NCBI GenBank assembly: GCA_035551935.1
Contig: DASZMJ010000337.1
Span: 1 to 46,667 of the forward strand
Length of the DNA: 46,667 nt
Source of the DNA: DASZMJ01 sp035551935
GTDB lineage: Bacteria > Planctomycetota > Planctomycetia > Isosphaerales > Isosphaeraceae
Reading direction: 5' to 3'
Made by a program: the position numbers and the translations under genes. The notes under the pieces were generated by a model. The model did not search any database. It saw only the letters and a program-made list of their open reading frames with translations, and was not told the DNA's origin. Positions 34,073 through 43,000 of this stretch are shown here, in pieces (position 1 is the first letter of the stretch; the number at the start of each line of letters is the position of its first letter).

Positions 34073-37000
34073 TCAGCGGCCCGAGCGGCGCCGGAGGAAG
34101 TTGAGGAAGCCGCGGGCGGCGGACTTCGCGGAGCTCGTCGCACCCTGGGCCGAATTCGCGGCGGAGTGGACCGGCTCGATCGGGGCGTGCGGCGACTGGG
34201 CCGGCAGGGGGTGCCGGGGCACGACGCCGCGGTGGCGGATCGCCAGGTCGCGGGCGACGTGCGCGGGGATGTGGGCGTGGGCCCGCGGGCCGACCGGGGC
34301 CGTCGGCAAGGGGGTCGGGGCGACGAGCTGTTGCGTGACGACCGGCGCCGCCACGGTCGCCGCCGGGGCGACCGGCAGGCTGCTGGTCGGGGCCGGCGTC
34401 GAGGTCGAGGGGCCGGCCGTCGTCGTGGTCGTGGTCGTCGCGGCCGCGGGGGACGACTGCGCGACGGGGCTCGTCGCGGCGGCCGTGGTCGTCGCCGACG
34501 CGATGGCGACCGTCGCCGCCGGGGCGGACTGTGCCGGCGGGGTGGCGACCTGGGCGGCGCCGGTCGCGGCGGTGGTCGTCGCGGCCTGGTATCCCTGGGT
34601 CGTGATCGCCGGGGTCGAGGAGGCGGCGGGCGTGGTCGTTTGGCCGCCGGTCAGGCCCCGGATGCCGCCCGGGCCGGAGGAGCTGCTGCCGGTGCCGGTG
34701 CCGGAGGAGCTACCCGAGCCGGTGCCGGTGCCGGTCGGGGGCGTGCCGGCGAATTCGAAGGCGCCGACGTCGGCCGGGCCGTAGCCGGGGAGGCCGAAGC
34801 CGTGGCCGCTGACCTTGACCCGGCCCCGGCTCAGGAGGTCGGTCGCCGGCGCGACGACGTTCAGGGCGTTGTCGATGGCGGCCGACTGGAGGGTCAGGTC
34901 GAAGTTGGCGTTGAGGAAGAACCGCGCCGGGCCGTCGAAGTTCGGCCGGGGGTCGACCGAGAAGACGAAGGAGGGGTTGCCGTAGAAGTTGCCGTTGATG
35001 TCGGGCGTCGCCCGGAGCTGGCTAGGGTCGAAGCCGACGACGTTGAACGTCTCGAAGGCCGTCGTGGGGGCGGCGGGGTTGGCGCCGGGGTGATTGAGGT
35101 AGAAGAGGTTGTTGTTCAGCGTCATCGGGTTCGGGTTGGTCGCGACGATCGCCGTGCCGTTCTGCGCCGAGGTCCGGTCGTTGTTCTGCCAGAAGATGTT
35201 GCTGGCGAGGTCGAGCGTCTCGGGCGCGTTGGCGTTGGCGACCATCTCGACGCCGTACGTGTTGAAGACGAAGTCGTTGTTGACGACGAAGGCGAGCTGC
35301 CGGGTCTGCGACGGGTTGGCCGCGTCGTTGACCACCAGGCCGGCGAGGTTGCCGGCGAAGACGTTATCCTGGAAGGTCGGGTTCGGGCCGTTGTTGGGGG
35401 CGGTGGTGAACAGGGCGCCCGCGCCGCTGTCGACGAAGTAGTTCTTGTCGACCAGGACGTTGGAGTTGTTCAGCAGCAGGCCGATCGAGTTGCCGTCGAT
35501 GGTGCCGGTGGCCGGGTCGCCGACCAGGGGCGTGGAGATGGCGAAGCCACGGATCTCGGTGGCGAAGTCGGGGACGCTGATGAGGTTGGAGCCCGTGACC
35601 GAGATCGTCCGGCCGTTGGTGGCGGCCGGGGCGCGGATGACGGTGGCCAGGGCGTTGCCGGGCACGAGGGTCGTGGCCGTGCTGGCGAAGCTCGCCGAGA
35701 CGAGGTGGACGAGCGGCTCGAGCGTGACGGCCTCGCTGTAGACGCCCGGCAGCACGGCCACGGTGTCGCCGACGGCGGCCGCGGCCAGGCCCTGGGCGAT
35801 CGTCGGGTACGGGTTGAGGCGGTTGCCGAGCGGCCCGCTCGGGCCGCTGATGCCGTTGCTCGTGCCGACCCAGATCGTCTGCTCGAGCGCCGGGCTGAAG
35901 ATCACGAACGGGAGCGTGTACGCCCCGCCCGTCGAGCTCTGGATCGAGTTGCCCGCCAGGTCGGTGACCGCGTTGGCCAGGTGGAGCTGGAAGATGCCGT
36001 TGGTCAGGGCGGCGCCCGTGATCGTGAAGCTGATCAGCTCGGGCCCCTGCGGGGTCGTCTTCAGCGGCTTGACCTGGATGTTCGAGACCGGGATGGCGGT
36101 GCCGAGGGCGCCGGTGACGATGTTGACCGGCTGGACGACGATGTTGGACGCGACGAGGGTCCTCGGGTCGATGTTCTCGTTGGTCGACAGGCTGATGGTG
36201 ACCGAATTGTTGGTGACGGTCGCCTCCTGGTTGGGCAGCGGGGTCGACGCGGTGACGAGCGGCGAGCGGGTGTCGACGTCGAGGTTGGTCGTGGCGTTGA
36301 GGTCGTTGGGGTTGGACGAGTTGCCGGCGGGGTCGGTGACGATCGCCTTGATGATCGTGTAGCCGCCGGTGCCGGGGTCGCCGAGGAGGCCGTCGGCGCC
36401 GACGTTGTAGGCGCTGTCGGGCAGCGGGGTGGAGACCTTGATGCTGAAGCTGCCGTCGGCGGCCGTGACGCCGGTGCCGACCGGCGTCGGCGAGAACACG
36501 CCGTTGCCCAGCGGCGAGGCGTAGAGGGTGACGGTCTGGCCGCCGAGCGGGTCGATCAGCGGCTCGGGGTCGGTGATCTTGCCGTCGAAGGTCGGCGTGT
36601 TGATCTTCGTGATCCGGTCGCCGACGATGTTGGTGTCGCTGGCCGGGTCGAGCACCAGCGAGCCGGCCACGACGCTCGGCGGCTGGGTGATGATCGAGAA
36701 GGTCATCTGGAAGTTGCTGCCGGGCAGGCCCGCCGGGTAGATCGTCGGGTCGGTGCCCGAGGGCAAGGCGCGCTGGTTGCCGTTGGCGTCGAGGTTGGCG
36801 CCGTCGATCGGCAGGCCCTGGAGGTCGCGGACGACCGTCGCGCCGGTGCCGAGGATGACCAGGCGGTACTGGTCCTCGCCGAGGCTCAAGCCGTTGAGGT
36901 TGACCGTCAGGACGTCGTTGGAGGGGTCGAAGCTGAGCTTGCCGGTCAGGTCGATGGAGCGGTCCTGGGCGCTGTTGCCGTTGCCGAAGATGCCGTCGCC

Positions 37001-40000
37001 GCCGGAGGCCTCGAGCAGGACGTCCTGGCCGTTGATCGTGTTCGGGTCGAGCTCGTGGTCGAACTTGACCTGGATCGACTGGGGCACCTTGTTGACGCCG
37101 CCGACGCCGCCGACCTTGTAGACGTTGACGACGCTGGTGCCGGTCGGGCTGGCCGGGTTGGTGATGACCGCGGCGACGCCGCCGCCCGAGGCGGGGTCGT
37201 CGACGATGTGCGCCGGGAACTGCTGGATGTACTCGAAGGCGCCGATGTCGAAGAACGGCCGGCTGCCGAAGCCGACGTTCGGCTTGTTCGGGTCGTCGAT
37301 GCGGAGGTTGCCGAGCTGGTCGCGCTCGCCGGCGGGCATCGGGCCGAGCGGGCCGTTGCCGCCGATGGGGATGTACCAGAAGCTGCCGGGGAGGGTCGCC
37401 GGGCCGGGGAAGGCGCCGGGGGTGTTGGGCACAGCCGGGACCCACTCGTCGTAGTAGGTCCGCAGCGGGTAGCCGGGCAGGGTCATCAGCTCGGTCGTCG
37501 GCAGCGGGCTGAAGTCGTTCTGCCGCGGCGTGTTGTCGATGATGCCGCCGTCGATGCCGAGGACCTGCGAGACGATCGGCGTGAACAGGTCGGTGCCCCA
37601 GGTCGCCTGGAGCTCGCTGCGGGACGCGTCGATGGCCGCCGAGTTGCCCATCAGGTTGAAGTTCAGGTTGGCGGCGTCGCGGAACATCGGGTCGCCGGCG
37701 ACCGGCTGGTTGTTGGCCCAGCCCTGGCTGTTGGCGGCGTTGACGTCGACCTTGTTGTTCCAGTAGAGGTTGTACTGCCCCTGACCGGTCTGGCCGCCGG
37801 CGTTCATCGTCCGGCCGACGAGCTGGACCGCCGCCGTCGTGCTGCCGTCGAAGATGTTGTCCATCGCCAGCAGGTTGACGTGGTCCTGGTAGTTGGTGAT
37901 CGACGGCGTCGGCGCGATGATGTCGACGCCCAGGGCGTCGTTGAAGAAGGTGTTGTTCAGGAGGACGGTCTCGAACGGCTCGGGCGCGTTGGTGTCGGCG
38001 GCCGTCTCGGCGACGGTCCGGACGCCGACCGGCATGTTGGCGATCGTGTCGTTGATCAGGAGCAGGTCGACCGGCTCGCCGCGGAGGCCGATGCGCTGGA
38101 ACGACGGGACGAGCGCCTCGCTGCCGAGCACGTCGAGGACGAGCTCGTTGAAGCCGGGGTGCGACAGGACGCCGACCTGGCTGAAGTTGGCCAGGTTCGA
38201 GTCGGTGATCGTGAAGACCATCGACTGGTTCTGCTGCAACGGCGCGATGACGTTGCCGGTCGTCGGGTCGACGCCCCAGTGCTGCTGGATGGCGCCGTCG
38301 GTGATCGCGTAGCCCTGCTGGCCGTCGGCGTTGACGACCGTCTGGAAGCCGCCCCCCTGGACCTCGATGCGGGTCAGGTAGCGGATGTCGGCGTTGTCGA
38401 TGCGGCTCCCTTCGCGCGGGTCGAGCGGGTTGTACTCCGAGAGGCTCAGGCTGCCGATGTAGATCAGGCCGCCGTCGCCGGCGGTGGGCGCCGTGGTGTC
38501 GCCGGTGATCGCCTGGAACATCTTGACGCCGCGGACCGTCGTGCCGACGGTGCTGTCGTGCAGCGAGGTGATGACCACCGGCACCCGGGCCTGGCCGGTC
38601 GTCTGGTTGCCGCCGATGCCGAGGATGCGGAGCTGGGCGTAGAGGCCCGAGTCGAGCAACGCCGGGTCGGACGTCGGGTCGACGCCGTTGTCGACGCCGA
38701 CGATGAAGCCGGCACCGGCGTTGGTGTTGTCGGTCGAGCCGGCGGCCGCCGTGCCCGGCGGCGTGCCGCCGAGCAGCTTGACGATCAGCGACTCGCCCGG
38801 CTGCGCGATCGTCTGGCCGTTGGCCATCAGCGTCCCCGGCAGGGCGCTCTGGAGCGTGATGACCTGCGACGGCTGGATCTCCTTGGCCAGCGCCGTGGTG
38901 CTCGGCAGCGGGATCGCCCTGGGGTTGGACCCGACGCCGCGCATCACGATCGTGCCGCGGAGCACGTAGGTGATGTCGGTCGCGTCCCAGAGCTCGCTGA
39001 CCGAGGCGTTGTAGCCGTCGGGGCTGAAGGTCAGGCCGGGGGCCCGGACCCCCAGGCCGTTGATCGCGTTGTTGACCAGGATGTTGCCGCGGAAGAACGG
39101 GTGCCCCGACTTCAGCGGCCGCTGCGGGTCGGCGGCCAGCAGGCCGTTGGGGTCGATGCCGATCGGCGTGTCGAGGTTGTACTGGAAGGTGTTGTTCGTG
39201 ACCATCGCGTGCGTGCCGGTGGTCGCGAAGGCCCCCTCGAAGTTCAGGACGTCGACCTGGCCGATCGTCCCGTTGGGGATGTTCACCGAGCCGCCGCCGT
39301 ACTGGAAGATCGCGTTGTTGACGACCGCGACCCCCCCCGACTCGACCCGGACGGCGCCCCAGCGGGCGGGGTTGGGCACGTTCGTCGGCGTCGGCTGCAG
39401 CGGGCTGTTCGGCCCCTGGTTCGCCGAGTCGATCGGCGCGACGATGGTCGTCGAGACGCCGGTCAACGGGTCCTTGTACGCCGTCGACGCCGTGGAGTCG
39501 AACAGCGACGTGAAGAGGACCGGCGCGTTGTTGATCGAGTTGGACTTGAAGCCGGTGTCGGCCGGGCCGACGTTGTTGTTGGCGTCGAACTCGTGGATGT
39601 ACGTCTGGTCGCCGACGTTGATGCTGCCCGATGGGGTGACCAGGATCGACGAACCATGCTGGAACTTGAACATGGTGCCCGGCAGCAGGTCGGCGCGGTT
39701 GTTGACGCCGAGCTGCGCGCCGCCGCCGTCGGTGACGAGGTCCTGGCCGACGACCATCTCGGAGGTCAGCACGTAGGGCAGCGGGGCGAAGAAGCCGTAC
39801 TCCTGCGCTCCGCCTGTGGGGTTGCTCGGGTAGGAGACCGCGTCGGAGGCCTGGAACAGGCCGTTGAGGTTGGCGCGGAGGTAGATGCCGTTGATGCTGT
39901 TGCTCGACAGCGTGTCGCGGCGGGCGAGGATGCCCATGGCCAGGGCGTCGGTCCGGAACGAGTCCATGTCGCCGGAGATGGCCCCCTGCGAGCCGCCGCC

Positions 40001-43000
40001 GCCGCCGGTGTTGGCGATGGTGGTGTTGGTGACGAAGGCGCGGTTGTTGAAGTTGGTCACCGCGTCGAAGCGGAAGCCGTTGGTCGCCGGGACGGCGCCG
40101 CCGGCGAAGCTGATGTTGGCGAACTCGAGGATCGACATCCCCTCGTCGGACCCGGCGATGGCGGCGCCGCCCTGGGCGTTCTTGAGCGTGCCGTCGACCG
40201 CGAAGGTGTCGGTGCGGCCCACCTGGTCGAAGTTGCGGAAGACGATGCCGCCCCAGTCGCCGCCGCGGGGCGTGGTGTTCGAGCCGTCGTGGTTTGTGTC
40301 GCCGCCCACGGCGTCGTTGAGGTACGAGGTGAAGATCACCTGCTGCGTCGGCTGGTTGCCGGTGCCGTCGAGTTGCAGGGCGCTGCCCTGGTTCTGGACG
40401 TAGAGCGAGGCGTTGAACAGCTTCAGCGACGTGCCGGCGGTGAAGACCATCGTCGTGTCGGCCGGGACCGAGGCGCTGCCGTCGTTGAGGACCGGGTTGG
40501 AGCCGGCCGGGGCCTGGAGCACGAACGGCAGCTGCGTGATCGCGCCGGTCAGCGGGTCGGCCACCCGCGCCGACGGCAGCGCGATGACGATCACCGGGCC
40601 GTTGGCCGCCAGCACCTGCGCCGCGTAGAAGGCCGACAGGTCGAAGTGGCCGCTGCCGCTGCGGTTGTACGCCTGGTTGAAGTGCGAGAAGTTGATCGGG
40701 TCGTTCAGGTTGCTGCTCAGGGCCGGGTCGCCCTCGGGGGCGAGGACCGGATACGGCTTGGCGAGGCTGCCGTCGGCGTAGGTCGACGGCCGGAGCGGGT
40801 CCTCCTGGTAGTCGGCCCGCGCGAAGATGACGTTGCCGTTGGGGACGACGACGAAGCCGGTCTCGAACGCCCCGCCGGGCAGGCCGTCGCCCGAGAGGCC
40901 GGGGCGGTACTGGCCGGTGGGCTGGAGTGTCTCCCAGCTCCCCGAGGCGGTCTGGTCGCCGGTGAACTCGCCGTCGATCTGGTTGCCGAACTGGTCGGAG
41001 ATCCGCAGGTCCTTGCCGCCGACGACCGCGTTGGGGATGTAGAGGCGGTAGTAGTCCGGCGGCAGCGTCGTGCCGGCCGCCAGGCGGATGACCAGCCGGT
41101 TCTGGAAGCCGGGCTGGCCGAAGACGGCGCCGGGGACCGAGTTGGTGACGGTGACCGTCGAGCCCGGCACGACCGAGTAGCCCTTGCCGTCGTTGCCCCC
41201 GGCCATGCCGAGGTCGCCGAAGTTGCCGTCGGGCGTCCCGCCGACGGTGTCGGCCGAGCCGACGACCCAGACCGAGTTGTTGCTGATCGTCGCCTTGTTG
41301 ATCGGGTTGGAGAAGTCGATCGTCCACTCCGTCGGCGGCGCCGAGGCGCGGGGCGTGACGCCGGCGATCGGCACCTCGTAGTCGGCCCGCGGGCCGGTGA
41401 CGCTCATCGAGCCGTCGAGCGCCGTGCTGATCGCCGCGTAGTTGGTGACGTAGGCCGGCTGCGGCTGGAAGAAGAAGGTCAGGGCGTAGTTGGCCGCGCC
41501 GTAGCTCGTCGGCGCCTGGCCCTGCAAGGCGTTGCCGGCCGCGTCGGTCACTCCGGGGGCGCCGGGCGTCGTCGGGCTCCGCATCACCAGCTTGTACTCG
41601 CCGGTCGGCAGCCCGGGGCTGAAGGTCAGGGCCACCTGGCCGCTGTACCAGTCGATCGGGCTGGGCCGCGGGTTCTGCGTCAGGTCGGTGAAGGTGGCCG
41701 ACTTGATGAAGCTCGACTCGTCGGCCAGGACGTTGCCGGCGGCGTCGATCCGGAGGAGTTGGTAGCTGCTCGTGTTGTCGGCCGTCGCCGGGTCCAGCGC
41801 CGGGTAGTTCTGCGTCACCGGGACGGCGAACGGGCTGTTCGGGTTGCTCGGCGCCACCGGGCTGGCCACGCTCAGCGTGATCGTCTGGAGGCTGGAAAGC
41901 TTCGCCCCGGCCGGGATCGAGCTGCCGACGACGATCGGCCCGAACGACTCGATCTGGAACGACGTGTCCATCTGCGCCGACTGGCCCGGCACCACCGGCG
42001 AGGTGCTGGCGCCGACGACCACGACCCGCACCGTCTGGAACCCGTCGGGCAGGTCCGCCGGCGCCGTGATCTTGAAGTTGCCGCCGGCGTCGGTCGTCGT
42101 CGACACGTCGACCGTGCCGGTGAAGCCGATGCCGCCGGTGCCGGGGGCGAGCGTCAGGGCGCCGTTGTGCAGGCCGCCGAACTCGGCCACGACCGTCAGC
42201 CCGGCGTTGCTGCCCGGGAACACGTTGTAGACGAACCCGTCGAGCGTCGGCCGCACGACGTTGGTGTCGCGGTCGTTGGGGATGCCCGAGTCGCTCGCCG
42301 GGTCGAGCCCGAAGCTGAGGACCTGCGGCGGGTTCAGGGCCCGCGTGCCCAGGTCCTCGACGAAGGTGCTGCCCGGCTGGCCGTCGCCCGAGGGGAAGGT
42401 GCCGCTGAACGCCCCGTCGAGCTGGTTGCCGACCGCGTCGGTGACGAAGCCGCTGACGACCAGCGCGTAGTGGTCCGTCGGCAGGTTCGCCTGGCTGACC
42501 TTCGTCAGGTCGAGGATCAGCCGGTTGTTCGGCGCGTCGTAGAAGATGACCGCGCCGGGGTCGTTCAGGACGTCGACGTTGTTCGGGTTGTTGAAGAAGC
42601 CCAGCGGGTTGTTGGCGCGGTTCAGCTCGACGGCGAACGGCAGGTTGAAGGTGCTGGCCCGCATCGGGGCGCTGAACTGGATGACGACGACCCGCGGCCC
42701 GAGCTCGACGGAGGTGATCGTCGGCGACGTCGTGTCAGCCAGCTTGAACGTCTCGGTCGCCGACACCAGCGGCTTGCCGTCGACCGACTGCACCGACCCG
42801 CCGACCGTGTACGTGTAGTTGCCGTTGGCGTTGACCGTCGGGTTCGACACGTTCAGCGTGATCGGGAACTGGAAGGTCTGCTGGTCGAGCTCGACCGGCG
42901 CCCCGACGGCGACCGCGACCCCCGCCGGCGCCGCGGTGAAGTTCAGGTCGGCGGCCGAGAGCGTCGACACGACGATCGGCTTGTTGAAGTGGACGGTGAT

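Noticed and set aside
35364..41327. 1,987-codon second minus-strand frame
   Set aside because: Shifted shadow of the giant gene; Arg/Pro/His-rich with no motif.
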